NCBI RefSeq assembly: GCF_037975245.1
Contig: NC_092576.1
Span: 26,861,611 to 26,925,610, forward strand
DNA length: 64,000 nt
Source of the DNA: Apostichopus japonicus
Lineage: Eukaryota; Echinodermata; Holothuroidea; Aspidochirotida; Stichopodidae
Direction: 5' to 3'
Shown: in pieces, positions 1 to 10,518 of the stretch
Layout of the letters: each line of letters opens with the position of its first letter
How positions within the stretch are numbered: position 1 is the first letter of the stretch
The notes under the pieces: generated by a model
The model's input: the letters and a program-made list of their open reading frames with translations, nothing else
What the model was told of the DNA's origin: nothing
The model's database searches: none
Translations under genes and position numbers: made by a program

Positions 1-515
1 TATTATGGGCTAATAGTTCTTTTGAATACTAAGCGTTCCAATGCTTTGTTAGCTTCAAAGTTTGTATTGTAGTGAGGCCAAGCTTGAAAGATATGTTGCA
101 ATCGGGTTTCTCCCAAACATTTTGCGGTACTGCAAGGCGGAACTATGATTACAGAGGTGCCTCCTAACATATTAATATCGACCTCGGTGTGTTTTTGTTG
201 GGTTGCTGCATTACATTACCCCTTATATATTTATTTATTGATAAAAATAACGACAGTTGCCCTCATTAAAACCACGAAATTTATAATCGCATTACTGATA
301 TGTTTTTATTTGTCTAAATGAAAACAAGAAGAAGAAATATTTCAGATTTCTTTAGGCTTTATTTCCTTCCAAAACATTAAGTAGGTATATTAATTTACTT
401 ACGAAATACATATGCCCGGAATTTTTGACACAACATATAATGTTACATGCAATACCTGTGTAAAATAATGAACTAAACAACTGATAAATCAAGGTTGCTG
501 ATTTCAACAGTACAC

Positions 516-1187
516 AGCTGAACAACCCAGACCTTTCTTTTGCAGTATATGGTGAAATAAGAATCATCTCAACTGTGAACAGCCCTCGGCCTATACAAGA
601 AAGGCTGCCACTGCTGAATCTCCGCTTAAGGAAACCCAGGAAAGCCAAATCTAAAGGAAAAGTTACCAAACAAAATATGGGAACGTATTGGGAGGTTGGT
701 CGCATAAGGCATTGTGCAACGCGAAAATTACGATATCAATCTACTATATAAACTCATTAACTTGAAGATATTTCATTGCGTGACGGGGAGGGGGTACGGA
801 TCACATTTCTACAGTCACTACGTTTTATGCACATATCCATTATTCATCTCAGCACGAGCTTTCGTGTTCTACTTACCTTACAACGAGCTACTCTTTAATA
901 GCAATTTTATTGTCCTAATAATATGTCGGTGTCCTAGTAAGACTGCTAATAAGCCTAACGCTAGATGTATAGTCACACATTTTACTGAAAGACGTTTACG
1001 TAATAGATATATGAATAACATGCAGAATCTCTCACCTTTACCAACTGCTACCTTTGTAAATCTTTAAAAAGAGAAGGTCACTTAACGTGTGTTGCAGAGA
1101 CATTCTTTATAATTTCAGTGAATAAAACTACTGTTTCACCCCATAGCAAGCACATTCGTTCAATAAACTCGCAGTATGGTTGTTTCT
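516..1187. other. Left-arm-specific segment, no gene recognised
   Basis: The right arm joins the equivalents of base ~515 and base ~1188 directly, near 14590. These ~670 bases are therefore either an insertion in the left arm or a deletion from the right. Two open frames (352-705 minus, 714-1067 plus) overlap it. Neither has a recognisable domain, and both look like chance frames. I see no terminal repeats or poly-A tail. Confidence 0.5.
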
Positions 1188-1366
1188 AGAACGCTTATCC
1201 TATCTGGGATTAAGTGTACACTACATTGAAACATTGTTTGAAGGTTGTAGTACGGCAATCACTACAACAGAGCACGGTCGTTCTGGTCAGCATATTCCCA
1301 AAAAACTTCCACTTTTAATAAAGGAATAGTGCCTTCTAGTTAATGGGAGATGGTCCATATGGAACT

Positions 1367-1380
1367 GTATAATGTGGTCA
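1367..1380 (+). repeat. Target-site duplication, 5' copy
   Basis: GTATAATGTGGTCA lies directly before the LINE insert and recurs exactly at 2616-2629. The flanking bases differ on both sides, so the duplication is exactly 14 bp. The right arm has one diverged copy of this site at about 14385-14398, with no insert. Confidence 0.85.
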
Positions 1381-2615
1381 ATAGAAGGCACTTAAGATTA
1401 CTTGGATTCGTAGATTGCTTAAATATAACATTGACAGTAAGGTGTATAATTTATATAAACTGAATACTCCTTATTGTAATTTTGATTACTCTTCTGGGAT
1501 AGAGTTATTAAAGAAAGTAAAAATACCTTTTGGAAAGGTGTTTTTCAGACTGGAAAGATTTCACCGTTTCGCTGAAGCCCCAAAATATTCATGATGTTTT
1601 AAGGTTCCAGTATTTGGCACAACGAAAAAATTAAGGTGGGTAATACATGCATTTTGTATATAGATTGGCAAAAACATGGTATATTATATGTTAACGATCT
1701 GATACAGTTTAAGGTGAGTTCTTATCTGCTGATGAGAGTTATACAAAATATGATGTGAGAACAAATTTTCTTCATGTGCATGGTATTAAAAAAGCAATAG
1801 AGAAATCCTTTTCTGATCTAAAAGGCCATATAAATATTTCTCTTGCACTCCCATTTCAAGGCTTTCATATTAAAACTGTTTTTATGGATCCAAAGGTGTA
1901 AAAGGTTTTAAAATATTTTATTAACATATAATAAGGTCCAATATAAATGTATTCAAAAATGGAACATGCTCTTGTCCCCAATTTTGTCTGAAGTAGATTG
2001 GTATAAGGTGTGCTCATACAATTGGAAATGTACTTCTGAGGTGAAGCTCCGTTGCTTCCAATTTCGTCTACTTAACAGAATTTTAGGGACAAATACTCTC
2101 ATGGTTAAAATTGGCAAAACCATTGATCCTTTGTGCACTTTCTGTGGGGTGGCAGATGAGAGTTTAATTCATTTATTTTGGGAATGCAGCTTCACTCAGA
2201 AAGTATGGAGGGATTTTCAAATCTGGGTTCAAATTAAATTGAATATCAATATTGTAGTTAGTAAAGAGCTTGTTCTGTTTGGTAGTTATTTGTACAAAGA
2301 CTATGTGTTTAATAACATCCTTCTGGTTCTGAAATTTTGTGTTTACAAAAGTAAGGTTAAAAATGAGAAACCTTCCTTTAACTATGGTAAAATTTATATA
2401 AAGAATTTTTATTTAAAAGAAAAGTTTATGTATCAAACTAGTAAGCAAAATGCTTTTGATATCAGATGGCATAAGTGGAAATCTTTATTTGAAGTTTAAT
2501 GATTTATTTGTTGTTGTCATTAATATTGACTATTGGTCATAAAGTATATGTTATTAGGAATTGTACATTGTTCGGACTCTTGTTGGAATGATAATAAAAA
2601 AATAATGAAACAAAA
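1381..2615 (+). mobile_element. 5'-truncated non-LTR retrotransposon (L1/Tx1-like)
   Basis: The 1235-bp insert is bounded by a 14-bp target-site duplication and ends in an A-rich tail (AATAAAAAAATAATG then CAAAA), the usual signature of target-primed reverse transcription. Its coding remnant is the C-terminal part of a LINE ORF2 protein. Broken frames at 1385-1900 read as the region after the reverse-transcriptase palm, and 1966-2499 adds the zinc-binding tail. It is absent from the matching place in the right arm, so it inserted after the duplication or was lost there. Clade assignment rests on the zinc-finger style only. Confidence 0.85.
1966..2499 (+). pseudogene. LINE ORF2 C-terminal fragment with zf-RVT zinc-binding motif
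   Basis: The open frame encodes 177 residues with a CX2CX8HX4C motif at residues ~46-63, followed by an aromatic VWRDF. This matches the zinc-binding domain found at the C-terminus of L1/Tx1-type reverse transcriptases. The sequence before it (CFQFRLLNRILGTNT) also fits that family. There is no intact palm or endonuclease, so it is a dead fragment. The in-frame ATG is incidental; the real protein would start kilobases upstream. Confidence 0.75.
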
Positions 2616-2629
2616 GTATAATGTGGTCA
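2616..2629 (+). repeat. Target-site duplication, 3' copy
   Basis: Exact second copy of the 14-bp site at 1367-1380, directly after the A-rich tail of the LINE. Confidence 0.85.
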
Positions 2630-2904
2630 TGTGATTTCTTTAGAACTGTATCAATTATGTATTTGATGGCCAATTGTTACTTGATTTTCTATACAAAGAT
2701 CAAGAAAGTCTAATGAAAAAAATTCAACCAATCGGCACAGTTTCTCTACGTGGTTTGAAACTGACAAAATATTCGGTCTAAAACCATTTCACACAAATGA
2801 AACTCAATGAAAGTCTTTGTATTTAGGGTTGCTGGATATGTAACTCTTTCAATTAAGAGAAACTTGGCAAAGTAAAAACCCATGCTATACCACAAAAGAC
2901 TTAC

Positions 2905-3045
2905 CGAAAAATACTCTTGAAACAGTGACAATGAAGCCTACATTTAATGACGCCTGTATGCAGGTGAACATGATAGAACGTAGAGTACAATCCTTTCTTG
3001 TGCAGTTTGTCTAACTTGTTGAACACCTGTTGGAATCAAACATTC
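2905..3045 (-). pseudogene. Left-arm copy of an exon-like frame (partner at 13924-14124)
   Basis: On the minus strand the frame reads QQVFNKLDKLHKKGLYSTF... and ends at a consensus donor (TTTTCG|GTAAGT, donor at 2904-2899). The right-arm partner shares most residues and also ends at a GT. The 5' half present in the right arm is missing here. A frame of similar protein sequence kept in two old copies, with a good donor, could be a decayed host or transposon exon. I do not recognise the protein. Confidence 0.3.
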
Positions 3046-3360
3046 AGAACAATCCTTCCTGGGGTACTACAGTGCACCACATCTACGTGTCTTCTGGGGG
3101 ACCTTCCGTAGATATTTTTACAAGTCAGTTAAGCTAAGTTAATATATTTGCATAGATTAACAAAAAAGGTGCACTAATGGTACATACAGGATACTCGAAA
3201 AACATAAAATGTTCATCAAAGCTAGAAACCCTAAAGGAAAAGAAAGAAAATAACAGAACAAAGTAAGAAAGAAAAACAAAATGTACAAAACAAATTGACA
3301 ATAATATCAATCACGGTACTTGGAAGTTAGATAACTCTTTAATTTATACTTAAATGAAGC

Positions 3361-3760
3361 ACATGATTTCGAATGTCTAACCAATTGGGAGATTTTTCCA
3401 TATTTGATAACAGTAATTGTTTAGCAGAAACGCATGTTTAGTGCATGTTTAGAGCAGTGTCTAGTGACAGAGAATAGTACATTTGTTCTCGTTACGTTTG
3501 GGATATCTAACCCAATCCTTGGGTGTGCAATATTTCGAAAGACACATGCAGTGCAATGTTAACGTATTTGTAAGCAAAAGTACACATTTTGAAAATATGA
3601 ACATCGTTGAGGTTAAGGACACCAAGAGTACTGTGCAGAGTATTAGTAGGAAAAAGCCAGTGGTTGAACGTGATCGGTTTTACAATTCTATTTTGAAGAA
3701 CTTTTAGGGGCTTTAGAGGGAAAATATTGGTCATACCATTCGTTTCCACACCGTAAGAAG
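3361..3760 (-). pseudogene. Degenerate LINE reverse transcriptase C-terminus (CR1/Jockey-like), left arm
   Basis: The minus strand contains LQNRIVKPITFNHW, then a CTFAYKYVN block and, frameshifted, a counterpart of the WNNLP motif. This is the order of the post-palm tail of CR1/Jockey-superfamily LINE reverse transcriptases. A homologous copy lies at 13050-13445 in the opposite orientation, so the element predates the inverted duplication. The plus-strand open frame at 3483-3707 is its antisense shadow. Confidence 0.6.
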
Positions 3761-3844
3761 TCACCTCGCAAGTCCCCATTAATACACCTTGGTGAAGAGA
3801 GGCAATAAAGATAAAGTTCCTTGCTTAAAGACACCACGTAAAGA

Positions 3845-4120
3845 ATTGCCCTGGGCTGGAACCTGCAAACCTATGATCACAACGCTCTCATATTCATAGA
3901 CAAACATTGTATTTCAAGTTTGGGACAGCGCACGATTGCTGAACTGGGAGAGAACAAACTGTGTCAAATTGTATATATTTGCTTTGAGGGATCCGACAAA
4001 ACAAGATAAAGGGCTTTCTAAGACTGAAAAGCGGCAATTCGTGGCGTTAATTGTCTATGGTCGACTCCGAAAATATGATATTCACTTGAGAGTATACGAG
4101 GTCATAAACTGCTAACATTG
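3845..4120 (+). other. Open frame conserved in both arms, unrecognised
   Basis: Two overlapping frames on this strand survive here and in the right arm (12614-12829, minus). One reads NCVKLYIFALRDPTKQDKG and a later part SKTEKRQ; the other reads TYDHNALIFIDKHC. Conservation between two old copies hints at former coding sequence, most likely transposon-derived. I see no diagnostic motif or clear splice boundary. Confidence 0.25.
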
Positions 4121-4837
4121 TTTCTGTGATACTTTTCTTCATGCAATTCATACTTTCACTGCGTTTAGATGATTATAAGGGAAATGGTCATAGTAAATAA
4201 CATCAGGTTAATATCATAGTTGCACACTGACAGCAAACTTATATTTTTCTATTTTATTGTTAGGTAATGTGCAGTTAACATTTACGTCTAATAATTAATA
4301 ATTATACTAGAGAAGATGGGATGAAGATTTAGAACAGGAAAACCACTTTGTCACATCTGTTAGCTTCAAGTTCACTTTTGGTACAAACTTTGGTACATCT
4401 CAAAAAACGATACAAACGAATAGAATGCAAATTCAACGTTTCTTAGACAAGATCCTTTCATAAGTCATAGATAAGAATATCCCTACTTATGATAATCATT
4501 TGCCATATAAATGAATTTTGACCCATTAAAAATAAAGGGTTCTATTACTCCAGAAGATGGAGTTTCATATTAATTATCAACTTTAACCAAGCTTTTCTTT
4601 AGATATTATGGTGTTTAAAAGGGTTTCAGTATTTGACATATGTTGAAAGAAATCGTTACTTCTTTTCCTGTATGTTGCGATATGATAAAGAAGCACAATG
4701 GACTTATTGCAACGAATACACATTGTCCAGTCGTCGAGATAAATTTAAGCTATTTGAGAATGAACTATTCAGGTGGTTCAATGAGAAGGGTTCTAGATTG
4801 ATAACCTGGTATTCCGGATTTGATTCCATCTTTGCTT

Positions 4838-5100
4838 TTCACGTGATCCGCCCAGCAGAATTCCAAAACGTCACGGGCTTTAAGGCTCTAAAATCCAAAC
4901 CATGCCCTTCCAGTAAGTAAACTATCAACAACAAACAAATTATGTTTGTCTACACAACGACCTGAGCCACCCCAGTGACCCCACACCGAACCCCGACACA
5001 TGAAACGCTTACAAAAGAACAAAGGTCGGCCCGCCCGCAAGCCCAATATTCCAAAACCTGAACACCAATTGCCCGAGAAAACAGGTCTCGGAAAGCGGTG
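4838..5100 (+). repeat. Dispersed repeat R2, copy 1
   Basis: It begins with CTTTTCACGTGATCCGCCC and continues with AAACGTCACGG, then CA-rich sequence with many short purine runs. Related copies are at 11702-11965 (minus, the arm partner), 19548-19865 and 40455-40775. In the last of these it is the interior of a foldback element, so R2 is probably the internal part of that family. Confidence 0.6.
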
Positions 5101-5348
5101 ATAAGTTTTATACAATCTTACGTGGCCAAAGTGACAGACACTGATGAAACATCCACGTCTTGTTTATTTCAAGTCAACCGTTCTAAGTTCAAGACACAAT
5201 GGAGGCATAACGCTCTGATAGCGGTACCGTACTTTTTGTTGCCGAGAATCTTGTGTCCATGTCTCCTTTGAACTCCGCAGATGAAACCGGAATAATGCGA
5301 AGGTCGATCAAATCGACTAGAAGCGTTACTTTAGAGCGTGCGTGGATC

Positions 5349-5840
5349 CTTGTCTATGTTCAGATGGTCACAACAATCTTTACGACAGGCATGTTTTCAG
5401 CTACGTCTAATAAATATGTCGCCCGATAGGGCGCTTTCTACTAATATTTAATATACGGATACCTTTAAGTGACAATAGCATTTTCCTTATAAAAATAGCG
5501 TTGAGTTTTAAAGGAGCGCCATCATCTGAAAAAGTTAACTTTTCGTTGCTTGCAAGTCACGTTTTCTGCTTGTCGCTACAAAATGCAGAAAGTAATGAGA
5601 CATGATACCCTATTATCCCTAGCTGGACTTGAGATGTCCATCGCTGTATCGTACACTGTGCGGTTGGTATTGATCGCAGCTGTATGTACTAGTGTCTAAT
5701 TACCGAAGGTAGCAAGCTGTGTGCGTATTTCCTGGGATCGATAGTGGTGTCTAACACTTCTGTTTACACCTCATTCGAAACTAGGTCAGATTACCGGCAT
5801 TAGACGTTTCTTTTTGCGCCAGTCTTCACACCCCTTAATA
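5349..5840 (-). mobile_element. R1-containing insertion in the left arm
   Basis: The right arm joins the flanks GGATC and TTATATTTCTGG directly (near 11390-11402); here 492 bp separate them. The 3' part (about 5525-5835) is a copy of repeat R1, whose other copies are 20488-20810, 40045-40270 and 41092-41412. R1 is the terminal inverted repeat of the foldback element at 39997-41457, so this is probably a solo or truncated terminus. No clear target-site duplication is visible. Confidence 0.65.
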
Positions 5841-6544
5841 TTATATTTCTGGTTTGTCTGTTTACAGTTCAGTTGAAACACTGTAGTTGGACTCAACATA
5901 ACTGCAAGTCATCACTTATTGTTGACCAACAATGAAACTCATGGAGAGGCAGAAGGGTCTCTAGGAACCTTGTAAAATTATGTATGCCACAAAGATACGC
6001 TTGTGAAATTCTATAACATAGGCTAGTACACAACCCCATCCCAAAACCAGTATTAGCTTCTTCCGATATATTTATTTATTTATTTGTATAAAATTAAAAA
6101 AGAAGACGGTCATTGAGATATTTGACATAAGTTTAATAATGCAATTTATCTGTCGATTATATTTATACATTGACTGAGGATGCTGTCACTTTTCCTAAGA
6201 CTTTGTACACCGGTCGACCTGTTGTTGTGTTCGTCAGGGGTCAAACTTTAATAATGACAAAATGTCAATGACTTCTGGCTGCTATTGTATTACTTCTGAA
6301 AGTCAATAGGCTCGTATTCTGATAAACAGTATTTGCAGCTATTTAATTCATGCCCATGTTACTTCAAACGGAACAGTAGAAAAAAATGGTAGTAAAGTGA
6401 TTGGAATTTACGGACTATGTTTATTTCCATTAATGTAAGGTAAGACCGACTTTGTTCAGATGTGTACGACAAGAAATTTCTGTACGAGTCACCCCATAAC
6501 TAACATTGAAATTATTACCTCCAAATGGCTCCCACTAACACTAT

Positions 6545-6910
6545 TTATACTAACGATGAATGTGTGGCGATAGGATCAATTTCCCGCAGATGGACTGTCA
6601 ACGAATTCCATAAGTGCGGGGCGGAATAACAGAAACTGCGACCACCAAAGGTTCTCGTGCGTGTCACAGGAACAGTAAGTTGATACAGGAATTGGGAACG
6701 AGTTGGTCTATCCGTTATTCGCACTTGGATAAGGTCGTGAAGATATTCGGGCGTACCATACTTCGATGCCATGAACACCAATATCAGAATTGCATAGTCA
6801 ATCTGGAAGCCAGTGTAGATCGATAAGTGTAGGGGTGATGCTGTTAAATCTAGGTAATCCAGTAGCAATTCTAGCAGCTGTATTCTGAATCCTTTGTAAT
6901 CTTGCAGGTT
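6545..6910 (-). pseudogene. CR1/L2-like LINE reverse transcriptase C-terminal fragment
   Basis: On the minus strand the frame carries LQRIQNTAARIATG, then LHWLPD, a frameshift, then PEYLHDLIQ, VPVTRTRTFGGRSF and APHLWNSLT. This order is the classic tail of CR1/L2/Rex-type LINE reverse transcriptases. It is about 120 residues of a roughly 900-residue protein, with at least one frameshift. It is private to the left arm: the right arm has unrelated sequence at 10580-10830. The open frame on the other strand at 6614-6826 is a shadow. Confidence 0.75.
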
Positions 6911-9520
6911 GTGACAAAGGTTGCTCCATATAAAAGAGAGTTTGAATAACCAAGCCTACTAAAAATTGACAAGTTTTTCAGTTGATTCTCTATCTAGATA
7001 TTTTCTTAAATTGACCAACCTGCCGCGGGTGATAAAAAGATGATTTGCAACTGTAGCCAAGTTGATGGTCCATAGTAAGATGAGTGTCAAAGTAAGCGCA
7101 TATTATGGGTACTATTCAGGTTATTGTAGCCGATTATATTTCCATTTATTTGCCACTATGCCTTGTTTTGGGTTAAGGTGCTCAAACTTACAACGCATCG
7201 GAAAGTGCAGATTTAAATTCCTCATAATTATACGTTTTTGATAAAATTCTTAATCTATTCAGTTTTTAAAGAAAATGGTATAACACTATGTACAGAAAAG
7301 TCCAGAGAAATCTGTGTTCCATGAAGGCATTTTCTATGGGATGTATGGTTTTGAGACTGTTTTCTTAACCAATTTGTGGGGGAAATATGAACAGTTCAAG
7401 AAGCAATAGCAAAGTCAATACGGGGATGGCTGGATGAATTGTGATCAACCCGGAGTACAGATTTCGTGTATGATCTTGTCCCAGTGACTAGTATGCCAAT
7501 AACGTTATACGTTATCCGTGCTTTATAAAATACCACCGTAAAGCGCCCACCTAATTTACAAATAGATACCTTCTTCTATGCCAACAAAGTTTCCTTATTT
7601 GCAATGTATAGTTTTGAAATGTATCGGTGTAGAATTTATAACTGTCCTCAATTATAACACAATAATGATAAAGCTATAATAACAATAAAACTGTGCGCGG
7701 CCAAAATCTTGGCGGAGCTTGATGTGTTTGGACAGCACTTTACCAATTCTAATATAAGACAATTGATGGGTTTTAGGGCTAAATAAAGGTGGTTAATGAG
7801 GACATAATTAATTATCATATTCGGTTTCCAACATTCCCCCCCCCCAAACACCTTGTCGTATTAGCATTATTGATATGGAAACCTTAAAGTAACGCATTCA
7901 ATACTTTCCTATTTATGCGTCATTATTTTCAATCATCCCTGGCTGTAGTAAAAACTAATCTTCTATATATTGAATATGACTTATGGAACATTTTTTTTTA
8001 ATCATGTAGCACAACCAACCCAATGTCTGAGTTTATTTTTAGTATAAAATACAAATAATTATGATATTATTAGTATTAGTTTCATTACATATTACGTTTA
8101 TCCTAGTGTTAACTGAACGTCATTCCCTCATAATGTAGGCTGGCTCTGTCACAGAATTTGATATTAAAATGGGGATGAGGGTGAAGTGAAGTGGGTTAAT
8201 CGTATAAACTACATGACTGCATGCCGTAGCGATCATCAATGCAGATAAAGCCATTCACACTAGCATTAATAATTTGTAAGTTAAATAGCATGAATTACCC
8301 CAAGTACTGCCTTTATGATTCATCTTTGAGCGCATCTAATTAACTGACCGGCCACCGTATGATTGTTAACACAAGTGCTCTAATGGCCAGCACTACTTTC
8401 CTGTGTGAAGACAAATTTGACTTAAGCAGAGGAGCGTTTAGTATGGCTAGCATTACCAACTCGAACACGGGTGGATATTCAATATTCAATTACAAATTAA
8501 ATAGGTGTAGGAGTCGGGATTGAGTTATCATTTAAATCATACGGATCGATTTATCCTATGATGACTAAAATAGTGATTCGATAATTCAGTATAGAACAAG
8601 TACATGTTGTATAAAATAAGCGTTGGTTAGTGATTACACGTGACATGACCCTCCATGCACTGTGCACGAACCAGTTTATATTTATACATGTCGCTGATGT
8701 GTACCTCGTAAGCCTCAATTATGGCGAAACGATGGAACGCTTCAGTGTGAGGTCGTTTATATATCTTTATTACGCATTACTGATCCATAGACGTTTCAAA
8801 AATTGTCCAATCTAATGAAAGTAAAAAAAAAGAAAACATCGTTTGATATCCGTCGTTTGTTGTTGAGCCAGAAGAGGTGTAAGTTTAGCATTGTCAGTAA
8901 TGTCATATTTCTCCAAGCTCCAAGCATACTTAACAATAGTAATGATAAAAGCATGTGAACAATTCACTTTACCTCAGTTTATAGGAATATGTATATATAG
9001 ATATATATATTAATAGAGAAAACCCAGAGAAACAAGATATGACTCATAATTGACAAATAAAGAGTAATGATTTAGAAAATATATTGGAATTTTCGGTACC
9101 CATGGGATCTTTGTCAGCAATATTTGGCAGTCGAATATAAAATGTTACACAATGAAAGTGTGACGCTAGATAAGTGTTAGTTGCATTGATGGAATTAGAG
9201 CCAAATAAACCATGACTATACAGGAAGCGGATTAAGGAGCAAAGAACGGATTACATATGGTGATGTGAGATTTAATACGAAAGACGCAATTAACGCTTTT
9301 GGCAGGGGAAAACTTGGCTTATATCTTAGTTTGATGTTTTTTGACTGATACATGTCTAAAACTCGATCGAATTGTCAAAAAAAGTGGAAAACGGCGACAA
9401 AACGCAAAATGCTTGTGGGTGAAAACTATTAAAGTGTAAATACATTTGAATATCAGTGGGCTTATAATCGACCAAAGTGGTTAAGGAATTGCCATCCAAC
9501 TTGACCAGAACATCTAGAAA

Positions 9521-9658
9521 TTATATTTGATGTTTAGAAACTTCGACAGAAAATTTAATGCTGTCATGAAAAGAATTAACATGATCAAATTATATTTGAT
9601 GTTTAGAAACTTCGACAGAAAATTTAATGCTGTCATGAAAAGAATTAACATGATCAAA
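9521..9658 (+). repeat. Perfect 69-bp tandem duplication
   Basis: Two 69-bp units (9521-9589 and 9590-9658) appear identical. Because 69 is a multiple of three, the open frame 9527-9751 continues through both and repeats a basic block (MFRNFDRKFNAVMKRINMIK). The perfect match shows that the duplication is recent. The frame has no recognisable domain. Confidence 0.85.
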
Positions 9659-9754
9659 GATAGATTTGAAGAGATTCTTCGCCATGTGGCCAGACAAAAA
9701 ATATATCGTCAATGTATCTATAATAGCGTGGCGGCTTTAGAAGAGAAGTGAATA

Positions 9755-10140
9755 GCATTTCCTGTTTCAATGAGTGCATAAATGTGTTGGCGTAACATGG
9801 TGGTGTCTAAGTGCCCATGGCAGTACCATTGATTTGGAGATAATATTTCCCATTAAAAGAGAAATAATTATTACTTAATATTAAACGCACAATATGACCA
9901 AGATCATCAGCGAAAGTGTGGTTGGTGGCATACTTACGAAGAAAATTTTTACAAGTGAAAATTCCCTCATCATGAGGGATATTAGTGTACGAAGAGGATA
10001 CGTCCATAGCAACAAGGAATTAATCGGTCAAGCCTGGATTGTGTTAAGAATTTTCAAAACAAAATGAGTAGTGTCTTTTATATAAGAAGGAATATGGCTT
10101 AATAAAGTTAATAAAGGGTCGAGTATGGAGTCTATGCATA
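9755..10140 (-). pseudogene. Penelope-like element reverse transcriptase fragment
   Basis: On the minus strand, in order: KDTTHFVLKI, then, after a frameshift, LVAMDVSSSYTNIPHDEG, then LQINGTAMGT, a stop, and CYANTFM. The pair DVSSxYTNIP (palm motif with the catalytic Asp) and GTAMGT (motif B) is typical of Penelope-like element (PLE) reverse transcriptases. The YADD-type motif and GIY-YIG nuclease are not seen. A stop and a frameshift make it a dead copy. A SINE with a hammerhead-like core lies 270 bp away on the other strand, and hammerhead ribozymes are known PLE companions. Confidence 0.75.
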
Positions 10141-10407
10141 TATCAGTAATCTACGTAATTTTGCATAACTCAAGAACAAGTATATAAGAATTGAATGTGT
10201 AGCAAGTGTATATAAGATATATAGTTAATAAATTAAGAATAACAGTGGTACGGACTTCGGTGCCTATATAGAGTGGTTATTCTGTGTAAAATTGTCAGAT
10301 TCAAAGCACCAGGGGTGCACTCTGTACAATCATAACACTTGGGTAATACGCCCTTAATGACAGTTATACAAAGCCAGTTTATACGCATTACAACACCATT
10401 ATCATAA

Positions 10408-10518
10408 CTATGGTCGAGTGGTACGGACCTCGGTTCCTGACACAATGTTCTGGGGCTCGATTCCTACCTTCGCCTGATGAGTCCCAAAAGGACGAAACCG
10501 AATAAAAACCGAAACCAA
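10408..10518 (+). mobile_element. tRNA-derived SINE-like unit with pol III boxes
   Basis: TGGTCGAGTGG (10411-10421) fits an A box and GGCTCGATTCC (10454-10464) fits a B box, 43 bases apart as in tRNA genes. No cloverleaf closes, so this is a tRNA-derived promoter rather than a tRNA gene. The next bases carry a hammerhead core and then an A-rich stretch ending at the inner border of the right arm. Part of the head (GTGGTACGGAC plus a TCGGT) also occurs at 10245-10262. Confidence 0.55.
10430..10501 (+). ncRNA. Hammerhead-ribozyme-like core
   Basis: CTGATGA (10474-10480) is followed by a stem II of GTCC (10481-10484) and GGAC (10490-10493) around a CAAAA loop, then GAAA (10494-10497). This reproduces the invariant CUGAUGA...GAAA core. 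A possible stem III pairs ACCGA (10497-10501) with TCGGT (10430-10434), placing the cleavage position after 10435. I find no convincing stem I between 10436 and 10473, so activity is doubtful. Small SINE-borne hammerheads are known (Schistosoma Sm-alpha). Confidence 0.5.

Larger units (their letters stand above)
1..7152 (+). repeat. Left arm of a large inverted duplication
   Basis: Read as reverse complement, this stretch matches 10519-15642 in colinear order. Anchors: 1-40 with 15603-15642, 190-240 with about 15460-15510, 1190-1380 with 14380-14580, 2630-2700 with 14290-14390, 4560-4800 with 12000-12250, 5880-5960 with 11270-11345, 6180-6300 with 11090-11200, and 7095-7152 with 10519-10575. 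By-eye identity is about 85-90% with many indels, so the duplication is old. Private pieces of this arm are 516-1187, the LINE 1381-2615, the R1 element 5349-5840 and a LINE tail near 6550-7060. Homology holds to base 1, so the arm continues outside the window. Confidence 0.85.
7153..10518. other. Spacer between the arms of the inverted duplication
   Basis: This 3.4 kb is single-copy relative to the arms. It holds the Penelope-like fragment, a 69-bp tandem duplication and the SINE listed separately. In 7153-9500 I see only AT-rich sequence, short simple repeats (an AT tract near 8990-9015) and chance frames of up to 67 codons without domains. Confidence 0.5.

Noticed and set aside
3483-3707. 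Small gene conserved in both arms (also 13057-13275, minus)
   Set aside because: The opposite strand carries reverse-transcriptase tail motifs; these frames are its antisense shadow.
10408-10464. Functional tRNA gene
   Set aside because: A and B boxes are present but no acceptor stem or cloverleaf closes; SINE origin fits better. The same applies to 48985-49055.
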